A stretch of 64,000 nucleotides of DNA from Pogonophryne albipinna. Its lineage: Eukaryota; Chordata; Actinopteri; Perciformes; Artedidraconidae. The notes under the pieces were generated by a model that searched no databases, had not been told where the DNA came from, and saw only the letters and a list, made by a program, of their open reading frames with translations. Below, piece after piece: positions 1-17,851 of the stretch. Position 1 is the stretch's first letter, and every line of letters begins with the position of its first letter. The translations under genes and the position numbers were made by a program. The DNA lies in assembly GCA_028583405.1 (NCBI GenBank), contig CM053253.1, positions 4,629,708-4,693,707 on the forward strand, read 5' to 3'.

Positions 1-566
1 CACATGTGTCAAACTCAAGGCCCGGGGGCCAAATCAGGCCCTTGGTGGATTTAATTTCGGCCCGCAGGATAATTTCTAATTACTATTAGATCTGGCCCGC
101 CGGTATATTGCACGCACACCTTCACTCCATCCTGAGGTCTCCTCAGCTCAGAGCCTGACCCCAAACATTGATGACCTTGCCCCAAGATGAGATGCCAAGT
201 ATCTGAACTAGCATCACAGAGCAGCACACTGAGTTTAATGGATGTTTCCTTTTTCTTGAGACAACAGGGCATGTTTGGTTTGTTCTTTGAGGGGAATTGT
301 TTTTTTTGAAGCTGTTGTTGGCCTGTGGGAAAATGTACTGATAAGAATGACTCTGCAGATAGAGCCATAAGAAATGAATGCAACTGATTATTTAATGTTT
401 AATGTTGTTTTTATAGGCAATCATTTAAGCTTTGTTAGTTCCAGGTTTAATATGTGCAATAAGTTCATTTCAATACGTTTTGCTATAAACATTGAACCAG
501 TCCGGCCCTCCACTAGTACCCATTTTTAAATGTTGGCCCACTGTGTATTTGAGTTTGCCACCCCTG
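1..566. mobile_element. hAT-like non-autonomous DNA transposon
   Basis: The left end reads CACATGTGTCAAACTCA and the right end, reverse-complemented, reads CAGGGGTGGCAAACTCA, so the two form imperfect terminal inverted repeats of the hAT type. The inside is non-coding, rich in GGCCC motifs near both ends, and the only open frame (minus, 51-383) has no recognisable domain. The left end coincides with the window edge, so the target-site duplication cannot be checked. Confidence 0.5.
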
Positions 567-1740
567 CTGTAGATGGTGTACTGGAATAGTACTTTATAGT
601 TTCCTGCACATTTTACATTTGTATTCATTTAATGTAATATTTAATATTCCATTCCTCACACCCTTAATGTATATCCTGCTTTATATTTTGTTACTGTAGA
701 TTTGTATTTCAACATGTATATTTTCACTTTTTTTTAAATGCTATTTTATTTTCTATTTGAGATGTTTACATTTTGGATTGTTATTTCTAGTCTTTTAATT
801 TCTCTAATGTACAATATCTTTTTATGCTGCTGCAACGCAAACATTTCTCAAATTGAGATCAACAAAGTACTTCTTATCTTATCTTATCTTATCCAGGGTA
901 TAAGCAGGAATCCTGAAGTCAAATGCCAATACCTTTTAAGACCCTTCCCATACATTTTAAGACCTCATCGCCACTTACCTTCTAGTTCTAACCGGTTACC
1001 TTGGCGACACACTTTACCTCACATTGACTATATACAGTATTGATTGTCCATCCTCCTTATCTTCCAACCATTTGGACGCAAACTTGCATTTCCCGCTAAC
1101 GATGTTGTTTAACAACCGGCGTAAACGGACCTTCGCGTGCTATCAAGCAGTGAGCGTGCGATGTCCTGTTCAGATGACGTCAAAATCCAACGGGATGCCA
1201 TAAATAAACTACACAGAATCACACTACACACCTACGCCATGATTACATTCAGGCAGTCTGTAGAATACAACCTCTTTGGACAATTTAGATACTTATTGAA
1301 AACAAGCTTACAAAATGTCATACCTTGGAAAATGCGTTTAATACTTTTTTAATAGCCTTAATTTCGCTAAATTGATTTATCAACTTTTAATACTTTTTAA
1401 GACCCCGCGGACCCCCTGAAATAAGAGTGAATAAATTGGTATAAGATGCAAACCGCTTTTATTAGTTAACCTCAGCACATCGTAGACTATGCATTACATT
1501 AAACACACAATGTACAACAATATCTGTTTCTTTTTTTATTACTGCCAATTTTTATTCCATTCCCTTTCTACGTAAATACTGTTATATTTAAAATATCTTT
1601 CTAGTTCTCCATCTGTTTTTAAATTTTTGTTTTACCGTTATGTATGCACCACAAAGTCAAATTCCTCGTACGTGTCAACCTACTGCTAATAAACCTGTTT
1701 CTGATTCAGAACAAATCTGTCGTGTGTGCCTTAGCATTTA
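567..1740. repeat. LINE 3' ends and other dispersed repeat sequence
   Basis: No host exon is visible here. Positions about 600-895 look like a LINE 3' untranslated end on the plus strand, closing with a (TTATC)n tail at 875-893. About 895-1430 is a unit whose two ends both carry 'TTTTAAGACCC'-type motifs, probably a DNA transposon. About 1490-1715 looks like a second LINE 3' end, with a 'CTAATAAACC' motif near its end. Family names cannot be settled by eye. Confidence 0.4.
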
Positions 1741-1759
1741 GATGGTGCTTTATACACAC

Positions 1760-1854
1760 CTGATGATGTGGCACGGCAGAGTGCGCACAGAGTGCAGGAC
1801 GCTGTCTGCGGCTCCTCTCAAGCGGGCTCCGGCTTCAGCAGAGAGGACACCAGC
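1760..1854 (-). CDS. abhd16a: abhd16a exon 7 (5' border uncertain)
   Basis: The frame reads AGVLSAEAGARLRGAADSVL then HSVRTLPCHII up to donor AG|GTGTGT. RG.ADS.L..V..LPC.I matches the family downstream of exon 6. The acceptor is either CCAAG before 1854 or GACAG before 1868. Neither restores the frame from the phase-2 end of exon 6; use of an earlier phase-0 donor in exon 6 (GAA|GTCAGC), a missed microexon or a sequence error would fix it. Confidence 0.72.
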
Positions 1855-4800
1855 CTTGGATAGTTTTCCTGTCAAACACAGTCAAAGGCTTACAATGAAG
1901 CAGATGAGCCTCAAGGCATTTCCACATTCAGTGTATGAATGGATCCAATGTACTTCACAGTGCTTTGAGGGCATGTATACACATTATGAAATGACCCTGA
2001 TAAGACTGGAATTGAAGCAGACGCATGGACGTTTGAAATTGCAAAGAATATAGAAGAGCAGAAACTTACGGATTGCTGACTTCTGACCAGCTGAAATCCG
2101 AAGGCCAGTACGAGAAGTCAAAGTCGTAGCATCTCAGTTTTTTCTACACGGAAAGCACAAAGATGTCCCTTGAGTTCAGCTCTGAGGTTTTAATAATGGT
2201 AATAACATAAGAAATTATCATTGTGTCTCATTATTCCCCAAAACTTGGATATACTAATTCCAACAGCAAATCCTGATGAGGTTCCAAAACCTCACCTTGT
2301 TTTCTGGCGTGTGATTATCCTTGTTTTCGTCAAGAATGGAGATGAACTGAAGATACTCAGAGTTTTCCATCTCCCAACCCTAGGGAGAAAAGGATAGAAG
2401 GAGGGAAGGCGGCACAAACAGAGACAGACATAGGCTTAGTAAACATGTAACAAACAACATTTTGCTGCCAAAGCCTCAAGGGTCCGTCTGGTATGCTATG
2501 AGAGAGTAAACCTTGTGCACCGGACTCATTGGTAAAGAAATCTTTTTGGTATGTGAAATATAGAGCATATTTAGTCATATCTAAAAGATGATTGAATTGT
2601 GTTAGTCATTGCCTGGCTGCCAGAGGAAATCCTTACCTCTAAGACAGGCCACTCCGAGAGGCACACCAGCACTGTTCCCACATACTGACTCACTGGAACC
2701 AGCTTACTGCTGCAGATGTAGCCTAAAAATACAAAGAGCAACAGTGACAAAGACATACACACACCCCCCCCCCCCCCCTCACCCCTTCTTTTCCCTGCTA
2801 AACCTGAGCCTCATTAAATGGGCACCGATCCAAAGATTCACAGTCTGACAACTACCCTACAACCATATGCACAAATCAATATCAGGAGCTCAATTATACA
2901 CTACGGAGTAGCACACAACCTCAAGCACTTCATTTCTATTGCGGCAAAGTCTTTCTAGATGATTCAGTTGATTAACTTTATATTAATCCCACTTGTCGGA
3001 GAAACAGAGAACATCCCCCCAGTGGCAGTTTTTCTTCCTTAATGGAAGGAGAAATGTCATCCATAGAAAAAAGATTTTTCTTTGGACATTTGTCACCGCT
3101 AAACCTTCTGAGAAAGACTTCTTCTGAAACATGTCAAGATTACATTTGGATACAAACCCTTTCTAAGGGCATGAGAAATGGGGAAAAAATACAATTGCAA
3201 TTTCTCTGGATGACTGGGCGATAAGCTACAAATTATTATCATGACACTAACCTGGATAGGTTTTGTTATGCCTTATACCAGTGTTTTTCAAAGTGGGGCC
3301 CCGACCCCCCGGGGGGCCGCCAGGGGGCTCCAGGGGGGGTCACGCAAAGTTTGAGGGAAAGGGGAATTTATTTTATTTTTATTTTATTAATCACTGCATA
3401 TCTATCAATCTATGTGTCATTTGATGCCAATCTTTTAATATTTTTTACTTATTCATATATATATATATTTTTTAAATCACACGACTGCCCCTTCAAGCCA
3501 ATCAGAATCGAGCTGCCGCGACTGAGAGTGAAACTGAGTATCTGCTCAGCTTTTGGAGCAAGTGAGAGCGAGTGAATATTTCGCTCTGCAGCTGGATGAG
3601 AGCACGGATTTAGCAAATATTGATGTTTATATATATGAATATAAATATGTTTATTGTTAATATTACTGTTGAATATTATATATAATACTATTAAGGCATA
3701 AGTAGCTTTAAAAAATGCTAAAAATATACATTAATTGTTCATATTACTGTTCCAAAATTATATATTATTATAAAGACAGAAATCACTTTAAAAATGCTAT
3801 TAAAATATGTTTACTGTTGATATTACTGTTTAAATGTTGTAAGAATGTTTAGAACAGAAGACACATGAATGTAATGAATGACAAACAAAAAGATAAATAC
3901 AAAAAATGTTTAGGAAGAATAACTGATTATTAATTATTAATACAAATATATATTAAGAAAATGTATTAAGCTGTATGATTAATTTGTCATATTCTCCATC
4001 ATAATGTACTCATCATTTAAAAAAAATTGCAACAGGGGGGTCCCCGCCAAACGATAATACTATATGGGGGCCCTTGGCATGGCAAAGTTCGGGAACCCCT
4101 GCCCTTATACAGTATATATAAGTTTAACCTAATGTGCCAAAAGTATGCAAAATCAAAATTGAAATTCATACATTATAATAGTGAAATTACCACCCAGTCC
4201 TTGTAAAGGTTGTCTACTTTTCGACAACCAACTCGTTGTCACAGCTAATGAAATTTGGTCTTTTAAGCATCAGAGAAAAGTGAATAATTTCCCACGTCGC
4301 AGTTACTCAAAACCCAAGGTGACATCTTGAAGTGTCTTGTTTTGTCTGCCCACAGTCCAAACAAATAAACCTATTCCATTTACCAAAAAGAACAATAGGG
4401 AAAAGCGGCATATGTCATGACCGCAGTAAAAAGCAGAGAAGTCACCCTGTGTTTCCCACCAGACATCATTCATACAGCCTACCTTTCCTGTACAGATAGC
4501 AGAGGAGGGAGGAAGAGCTGTAGTAGGACAGAGACCACAGTGCTGAAGCCTGGATGAAGAAAAACACAAGCTTTAATTGACAACACTTCGTAATCTTCTC
4601 CATATAATGTTATCAATCATGCAGCTATACTGACCCAGCTGAGGATGCTGTGTCAGAGTGTTTCTCCAGACTCCTTGGTTGGTAGTTCCATCCCTGTTGC
4701 GAGGGAATAAAAATGTTCATTTCGTAAACTCTCCTTTCGTGGTTGATAGATTTCTTCAATCCTTTTTGCTTGTTGGTAATTAGCAGGCTATACTTGTTCA

Positions 4801-7800
4801 TGCATTTGATACAAATACAGCAAGACCATGCACACCCAAGTTCACTCTCTCTTGGTTCATAGCAGACTCTACTGTTATATTACTCAGACTCTGTTACTAT
4901 CGTACCTGTCTCTTGTGAAACAATGCCAGGTAGGAACTAACATTTCTCATAGGCTAAGGGGACATTTAAGTGGATTAAGTATAGCATGTAATAATGAAAT
5001 CTAATGCTGTAACTCCAATCCAGAATTATTCCTACTAATAGGAAGCATTTTTCAAAAGAAGCCTCTTCCCCCTGCATCTCGTGATAGAGGGTAACTTAGT
5101 TGGAGTAAAGCAAGCAATATATATAAGTGGCGACCCTTTTTCATTTTTGATTGTTTATTATGTGGATTTGTAGTATTTGTTGTTACTGTATGTTCAATAA
5201 AGGTGTATTTTTGCTAAATCTTGAGACATTGCCACTGTATGTACTGCAGGGGGCCAGATCTGGGGGGTTACACTTTTAATTTGCCCTGTACGATGGGCGC
5301 TGTAAGTGATGAAAGTGGGGGATGTTGGCTTATCAGGCGCCTGCAGCTCACAGCCAAAGTGCGAGCGAGAGAGCGAGGGAGGGAGAGAGAGAGAGGGCGC
5401 ACCGGTACTGGCGCTGTTGTTATTAGAATCTGGTGCTAGCCTGCGCTAACGGATATAAGAAGTAGATGTTTCTACAACCATGGTGGAGGAGAGCTCTCCT
5501 GTCAGACTGAGAGGCTCAGTGAGGTAAAGGACTCTCCGAGTGTTTAGATAGTTAATTTTAGTCTAAGTTATCTCAGTGGGTCTCAAACAAATATGTGCTT
5601 TACAAATTATGTAAACACATATTTCCAAGGCACTCCTTTATAATTATTATAAAAACAGGGTTTGAAATCATTCCAATGTCTACTATAGGACAGTAAACCA
5701 AAAATATGGTTTAAAGTTGGAGAGATAGAAAAATATGCATAAATAAATAAATGTTAAGGTAAAATAAGATATAAATGAACAACAAAAATAAAATAAGTTA
5801 CATTTATTTGTTATTGGCTGTGGTAGGGGATTGGTTATGTTCACATACTTATTTGGGTTATTAAAATGTAAACCGATCTTTTTCAGATGGGTGTTTTAGA
5901 GTTGTACCACATAGATCAGGTCTCTAGTAATTGTGTGCTCAAAGTGCACCAGATTGAAGCATTTTACTTTAAAATGTTCAAAAATATCTTTCCCGGGGGG
6001 GGCTTACCCCCGGGACCCCCCTAGAGGATGTGACATCCACCCCCCAATTAAAACAAGTTCCTACAATACTGAATACATTTGAAGCCATTTTGACGTATAT
6101 TACCTATGTCAATAAGTTTCTGTTTTTGTAGTGTATTTGTCTTTTCTAGAGATTTTAATTTATTCTTTATAAAATCTCGCCTAGGGCAGCAAATTGTCTA
6201 GAACCGGCCCTGGTACTAGGCCTCAAGAGCCTTTCTTGTGCTGGCAGACACATAGAAACAAATTGGCGGGGTGCACTTCGCACGTGCACACACTAAAAAA
6301 TTCCATGCGCTCCGCGCTCACATTATGCTGGGCCCACGTGCCTTAGCACCGATGCTATGACTCCATCCTAGGGGAAACACTGATATGTATTTGGACACTC
6401 TCCTAGACCAGAAGGTTATTGTAAATAGGGTGCAAATACAGATACTAAAAAGGCAAATTAACAGTTGATCATTTCAAGTTCAAAAGGTATGATGTTTCGG
6501 CAGTCTTGGTGTAGAAAATAGGAAAAGCTGGAAAATGATTGGGAAGTTGTGCTGTGAATAACTGGTCACATACACCCTTAATGACCTTCAGCACCCGATA
6601 GGAAGTGAGGTTAATCTCAGAAGATCCAGATTATTGTTGTGGACCCTCAACCTTTACAAGTTAAATTCTGATGCTTCCTTCAGGGCAGAGGATGCTCTTC
6701 CCAACGGTATAAGAAGTCCTTTATTTGTTCAACAGTGAGGAAATGTACACTAATAGAAACTGATTGTCTTTTGTTCCATCTTCTATTGCCTTTTTTGAAC
6801 TAACTATGACTCCCATCTCATGTCTTTCCATCTTCTTTTTTTATAATTCATAGTAATGACAGTTTAGTTATATAAAAACATATAGAAATAGAACCATCAA
6901 ATGTACAGATAGACATTTCAGCAGTAGAAGATTCTGGTGAACTTTTATCGCTGCACCATTGAGAGCATCATGGCCAGCTGTATCACAGCCTGGTATGGGA
7001 ACTGCACAATGCTCAACAGGAAGGCATTGCAGAGGGTGACGAAAATCGCACAACGCATCATCGGTGTCCCACTCCCTGCCATCGAGGACATCCAGGGGAT
7101 ACAGTGTTTGCAGAGGGCGCACAACATCTTCAAAGACACCTCTCATCCTGCAAACTATCTGTTTGTCCTCCTACCCTCGGGGAGGCGCCTCCGGTCCAAG
7201 ACCAGCAGGTTCAGGGTCAGCTTCTTCCCCAGGGCTGTTACCCTGATGAACTCTGCTCCCTGATAGACTCAAGCCCATACCCACCACCCACCTGTTTATA
7301 TCTCTTACTGTCAATGCAGTTTAGACTGTATATATTCATCTGTTTATAGCCTATTTATAATTATTCTATTTATAATAATTCCATTTATAATTATTCTTAT
7401 TATGTAGACTCCTGCACTGCTATTTTGCACTTTTGGTCAGATGCCTAAACTTACATTTCGTCACTAGTACATGTACTATGTAATGACAATAAAGTTGAAT
7501 CTGAATCTGAGAAGATAAACAACACGTGTTGTGTTGCAAATTCAAAAAAACAATAAGGGCAATGTTTACATTAACTCGTGTTGTAGTAACCATAGTTGCC
7601 TTTCAGGGAGCTAACGTGAGCTAGCTATTAGCATTGACTGTAGCCTTTTGAAGAGACGACATGGTGATAGACATTTTAGCTACACACAGTATTTACAGTT
7701 GTATTTTCAAAGTTAACATATTTGTTAATTCTTACTTAGCTTTTCTCATTTCGTTTTTTTCTTTAAAGTTTCCTCTCACCTGCTTCACACTTAGCATTAG

Positions 7801-8208
7801 CATAACCAGTTTAATGCCATTGAGGGAATCAGCTTATGAAGCTTCAGCTAGACTATATATAACTGTGACAAGGAAACAAAGATTAATATGTATTTAAAAT
7901 AAAGAATATCATGTAATTTCATTCATTCAAGCTGTCAAGCTGTCCCCCGGCTGTACTGTGTGCAGTGACAGCAGGGGTTTCAATAACAAACACCTGACAC
8001 TTCCGGGACACAGCCGTAGCTACATCAATGCTAACAGATCCAATACTGCTCGGTTTTCACAGTCGGCTGTTCTCAGACAAATGCAAAACATTAAAGGTAT
8101 CCCTACCCTCCTCCCAGCTCTGCCTTCAGGTCGAGATGGGTCCGTTGAACGGTGAATTCGTTGCAAATGAGGCCCTAAAACACAGCGGAGCCACATCCAG
8201 CCAGCCAT
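1760..8208 (-). CDS. abhd16a: abhd16a, alpha/beta-hydrolase domain protein 16A (5' part)
   Basis: Known family role: ABHD16A (formerly BAT5) is a membrane-bound serine hydrolase that deacylates phosphatidylserine to lysophosphatidylserine. Seven exons are visible on the minus strand: 8107-8208, 4631-4693, 4483-4549, 2637-2722, 2296-2379, 2070-2143 and 1760-1854. Together they encode an N-terminus (MAGWMWLRCVLGPHLQRI), a NYQPRSLEKHSD block, a hydrophobic segment (ALWSLSYYSSSSLLCYLYRK), then KLVPVSQYVGTVLVCLSEW, SEYLQFISILDENK and YDFDFSYWPSDFSW. These match the order of the ABHD16A N-terminal region. The hydrolase core with its nucleophile motif is not in the window and must lie further left. 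Intron 1 (3.4 kb) holds a LINE and other repeats. Two junctions are not clean: the exon 2 donor is weak, and exon 6 and exon 7 are not in phase as drawn. Confidence 0.9.
2070..2143 (-). CDS. abhd16a: abhd16a exon 6
   Basis: The acceptor CCGTGTAG is followed by KKLRCYDFDFSYWPSDF then SWSEVSN and two bases of a proline codon at donor CC|GTAAGT. The YDFDF..WP.DF.W motif is characteristic of ABHD16A. Confidence 0.88.
2296..2379 (-). CDS. abhd16a: abhd16a exon 5
   Basis: The acceptor CCCTAG and donor AAG|GTGAGG enclose 84 nt, phase 0 to 0, encoding GWEMENSEYLQFISILDENK followed by DNHTPENK. It matches the conserved 'Y.QFI.IL' and terminal ENK of the family. Confidence 0.9.
2637..2722 (-). CDS. 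abhd16a: abhd16a exon 4
   Basis: The acceptor TATTTTTAG and donor GAG|GTAAGG enclose 86 nt. Joined to the last base of exon 3 it encodes 29 residues beginning GYICSSKLVPVSQYVGT and ending SEWPVLE, with a second hydrophobic stretch (GTVLVCL). The frame continues into exon 5. Confidence 0.9.
3279..4102. mobile_element. hAT deletion derivative with transposase remnant
   Basis: Ends CAGTGTTTTTCAAAGT and ...AAAGTTCGGGAACCCCTGC are flanked by a perfect 8-bp direct repeat, CCTTATAC, at 3271-3278 and 4103-4110, as expected for hAT insertion. Inside, on the plus strand near 3563-3625, the reading EYFALQLDESTDLANI is a remnant of a hAT transposase (the QLDESTD motif), so this is an internally deleted copy. 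It lies in an abhd16a intron. Confidence 0.8.
4483..4549 (-). CDS. abhd16a: abhd16a exon 3, membrane-associated segment
   Basis: Acceptor TTCATCCAG and donor AAAG|GTAGGC enclose 67 nt reading ASALWSLSYYSSSSLLCYLYRK plus one base. The WSLSYYSS...YLYRKG pattern is diagnostic for ABHD16A and forms the first hydrophobic segment. Confidence 0.88.
4631..4693 (-). CDS. abhd16a: abhd16a exon 2
   Basis: The acceptor CAACAG is followed by 21 codons starting GWNYQPRSLEKHSDTASSAG; NYQPRSLEKHSD is the conserved block. The phase-0 donor TCA|GTATAG is weak. The neighbouring GT two bases into codon 20 would break the frame into exon 3, and a GC donor slightly earlier is also possible, so the 3' end may be off by a few bases. 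Confidence 0.8.
4700..6900. repeat. abhd16a intron 1 repeat sequence, not resolved
   Basis: No exon seen. It contains a LINE-like 3' end ending near 5210 (a 'TTCAATAAAGG' motif), an AT-rich unit around 5580-6060 with a C/G-rich palindromic patch at 5992-6020, and a hAT-like end (CCTAGGGGAAACACTG, 6368-6383) whose partner border I could not place. Confidence 0.35.
6912..7510 (+). mobile_element. 5'-truncated L2-type LINE, end of ORF2 and 3' UTR
   Basis: The frame 6937-7263 reads NFYRCTIESIMASCITAWYG, then MLNRKALQRVTKIAQRIIG, and later LLPSGRRLRSK and SFFPRAVTLMNSAP before TGA. This is the C-terminal end of the reverse transcriptase ORF of fish L2/CR1-clade LINEs. It is followed by the typical 3' UTR with 'TTTTGCACTTTTGGTCAGAT' and an AATAAA-containing tail ending in GAATCTGAATCTGA. 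The 5' part is missing, as usual for LINE insertions. Confidence 0.85.
7511..8106. other. abhd16a intron 1, promoter-proximal part
   Basis: I see no exon, RNA gene or clear repeat here. The plus-strand open frames are short and show no known domain. Confidence 0.4.
8107..8208 (-). CDS. abhd16a: abhd16a exon 1 (start codon)
   Basis: The ATG is at 8206-8208 on the minus strand. It opens 34 codons ending GRAGRR at a phase-0 donor (AGG|GTAGGG). The sequence CVLGPHLQRI is the family's N-terminal motif, which decides this start over nearby in-frame alternatives. The reading frame is open further upstream to about 8304, but that stretch shows no similarity. Confidence 0.88.
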
Positions 8209-8299
8209 TCTTCCACTAGGAGGGCTACGGAAACCTGCAGTGACCAGAAGTCTCAGAGGCGAAAGCGCTTCGAAATTATTTTTTAAAGAATGAATTGGA

Positions 8300-8321
<22 letters not shown>
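8209..8321 (-). promoter_or_regulatory. short intergenic or overlapping zone, abhd16a 5' UTR/promoter
   Basis: About 113 bp separate the g6f-like poly(A) signal from the abhd16a ATG, so the abhd16a promoter must overlap the 3' end of the upstream gene or lie inside its last exon. I see no TATA box that I would defend. Confidence 0.4.
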
Positions 8322-15109
<6,788 letters not shown>

Positions 15110-16250
15110 CTGTGCAGATCAGAGAGAGGAGAGGGGGGTAGGAGGAAACAGGTTTTACAGAGGGTTGAAACAAATGCAAAAACATCAAAGAAAGGATGAG
15201 TAAGTGAAACAGACAGACAGGAGGGACACGAAAAGAGCGAGGCAGAATGAGAAAGTGAGTTAAAGGGTAGTGTGTGAATATAGAAAAGGCCAACAACAGA
15301 TCGAGAGTAATGGCGTAAAAGGAAAGTGATATTAAAAACAAAGAACAATTCAGAGAGGGGTCAAATAATATATATTGTGATATAAAGTGATTTGCTGCTA
15401 ATGCATTGGTTGACTGTGACTGATGCTTAGTGTCTCATCAAACTGAAATGAGGATCCATCTGGGTGTAATCAAAATCCACAGACCCCCCCACACACACGC
15501 ATACAAACACAGACATTTCAACCTTGATTAGTGTGATCAGCATGGGCCACATGCAGCCTTGGTGGGAGGGCAGCAGGTATAATCATACATAATGATACTT
15601 ATAATGAGGTGGGGTAAAAATATATGCGTCACGTGATTGGTGTGTGGGTGGATGTGTGTGTGTGTGTGTGTGTGTGTGTTTGAGGGATGCACGTTTGTGA
15701 GGCAGGGTGACTGACAGTGACTGATCGGCTGGTCATGTCTGGGCGGCTGTGATGGATGTCAGTGGGACTGTGATTAGTAAAGTCTTCCAAGGCCGCCATG
15801 ACAGGGCATTGTGTGTGTGAGTGTATGAGTGTGTGTGTTGGTGCAGATGTATTCTGTGTGTTTCTGCAAAGGTTGAAACCTCTCCAAGGCCCTCTCTAAA
15901 AAATCCACAGGTGTTCTGCTCATATTTTCCTATTTAAATGTATGAATAGAGCAAATGTTCATTTTCATGAGCAGTATTGCTAATGTAGGCCATTCGTTTA
16001 GTGATGTGACATTTTACCAATGGCTCTGGGAAATGTTAGCGCTTATTCAACATCGCACGATCTGTGAAAAAAAGGCATTGAGGGTTGGGAGTAATTGAGT
16101 ATCTGGCTTAAAGACACAAGACTAATGCTTCTAGAAACCTGGGTTATTTGGCTGCAGGGAAGTGTTAGATTCACTGTGTTGCATATTTAGCCTTCTCTTA
16201 TCATAATAAAGGAGTTATTTGACATTTACTCTCATTTCTGCATGTGCACA
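15110..16250. other. sequence upstream of the Ig exon, no exon found
   Basis: The minus strand is pyrimidine-rich next to the Ig acceptor. There is a short (TG)n at about 15655-15679. No second Ig exon or signal-peptide exon was recognised. Confidence 0.4.
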
Positions 16251-16255
16251 AACTT

Positions 16256-17440
16256 TGGATCTGGAGCCAGACGGTGCTTAGCTTAGCTTAGCTTAGCATG
16301 GAGAATTCTTTCACACACAGTGACGTCACGAGCCACCCACAATGCAACGCGCGCCATATATATATAAATACGCCATTTTCCTGGAGGTGCAAATATAAAC
16401 AGCTAGCTAACGTAGCCAGGCAGAGCGCACTAGGTTTTTTTTCTGAATTAACGACCGAAGAAATCGCTGCATGTCTTCTGATTACATCTCTGGACTTGAG
16501 GGGTGTGCTTTAGGTCGTTACCAGCGTAAACTAGAGCTGTGTGGGTTGTCGGATTGCCCTTACAGACTGCCTGCAGATGTATGGAAAAACGACCCTCGAA
16601 AGTGGCCTTCGTCGATTTTGGCTGCATCTACGTCTAATTTCTGGAAACACCAGGTGAATACCCCACTTGTCACAATAATATTATCATGCCATTGCATATA
16701 TGTGGTATTTTAGAGTTGACTAGATATTGATTAAGGCAATAGACTATGATATTCAGTATAGGAAGCTTAGCAACACCTAGACGGTGTACGGCTAAACCCT
16801 CGGCCTGCTTGCACCTCGCGTAAAATGGCGGATACCGGAAGTACGGTGTCGCCCTCGGCCCAATACCCGTATGTGTGTGTGAAAGAATGAGAGCTAAGGG
16901 AAACAGTCCTGGCGCGGCTGAATGTGAAAATGCCTAAAGCTCACTTATTATGTCTCATTTGTTTAATCCACACACAAACAGAAATGCAAAAACAGCAAGT
17001 CGTGGTTTAAAGAGGAGTTATGTGCTGTAACAGGAGGGTACGGTTGCCAGAGTATTGTTGTTACAGTGAGGTTGCTAGGCAACCAGCGGAGAGGCATCGC
17101 CCGCCATTTCTGCACCTTTCAGAAACCGAGAATTTCTGATTAACCCGCTATGTTAAGGTGAGAGGGGTGCCACGGCTTGAGCTTCACACTCTTTCTTCTG
17201 CTTTGTTTCCATTTTTGCAACAATTATTCTTTTCTTTTCTTTTCTGTTAACAACAGAGTCCACCTCTATGATTGCTTTCTGGAACAGACTGCCTTAAAAG
17301 CTATATAGCCTACTATCCTTATGATTAAACAATATTATGTGTCTGCCTCTCTAACAGCCACTTTTGTGTGGTGATTGTCAAATAGCACTCACATCTTATG
17401 CTAAGCTAAGCTAATTGCCTCCTGGTTAAAGAGGCCTTAT
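16256..17440. mobile_element. DNA transposon with first exon of a transposon protein
   Basis: The left border carries GGAGCCAGACGGTGCTTAGC followed by TTAGC repeats. The right border carries GCTAAGCTAAGCTAATTGCC then TCCTGG, an imperfect inverted match of a kind common in fish elements. Inside, plus-strand ATG 16471 opens 61 codons to a donor at 16653 (CACCAG|GTGAAT), containing YQRKLELCGLSDCPYRLPAD and VWKNDPRKWP. This resembles the start of transposon-encoded proteins with a YqaJ-type nuclease region, but that is tentative. No further exon is visible before the gap. Confidence 0.45.
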
Positions 17441-17515
17441 TATTATGCTCTTGTTCAGGTTTCATACAGCACACAGGAAATGAGAACCACAAAAAGCATA
17501 ATAGGGTAAAAGCTC
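17405..17515. repeat. MITE fragment ending CATAATAGGG
   Basis: AAAGAGGCCTTATTATTATG and, further on, AAAAAGCATAATAGGG are the ends of a dispersed unit also seen at 39553-39690 and, in part, at 55055-55265. Confidence 0.45.
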
Positions 17516-17851
17516 TATTTTTAAAGCAAAGACATACAAATGGTATTGGTCTGCTTCTCGAAATCTCTGCAAAGACAATTTACATATTCCACCAAATGTA
17601 GTATTATTTTATAGATACTACAGATGAGTAACAAATCATAAGGATGACTGAATGATTTGATGAGTAATAATGCCGCGGCATGTGTTAAGGCTGCTGAATG
17701 TATCAAACCAACTCATTATTTCATGATCCTAACAACATATGAGGGGAATGTTTTTAAAAAAAAAATGATGTTCAATCCCCCTCGGAGCATAACAGCTCTT
17801 TCGGTGGCTCCTAATAGCACAGCATCTGTTAAAAAATGTTATGTTGTGTTT

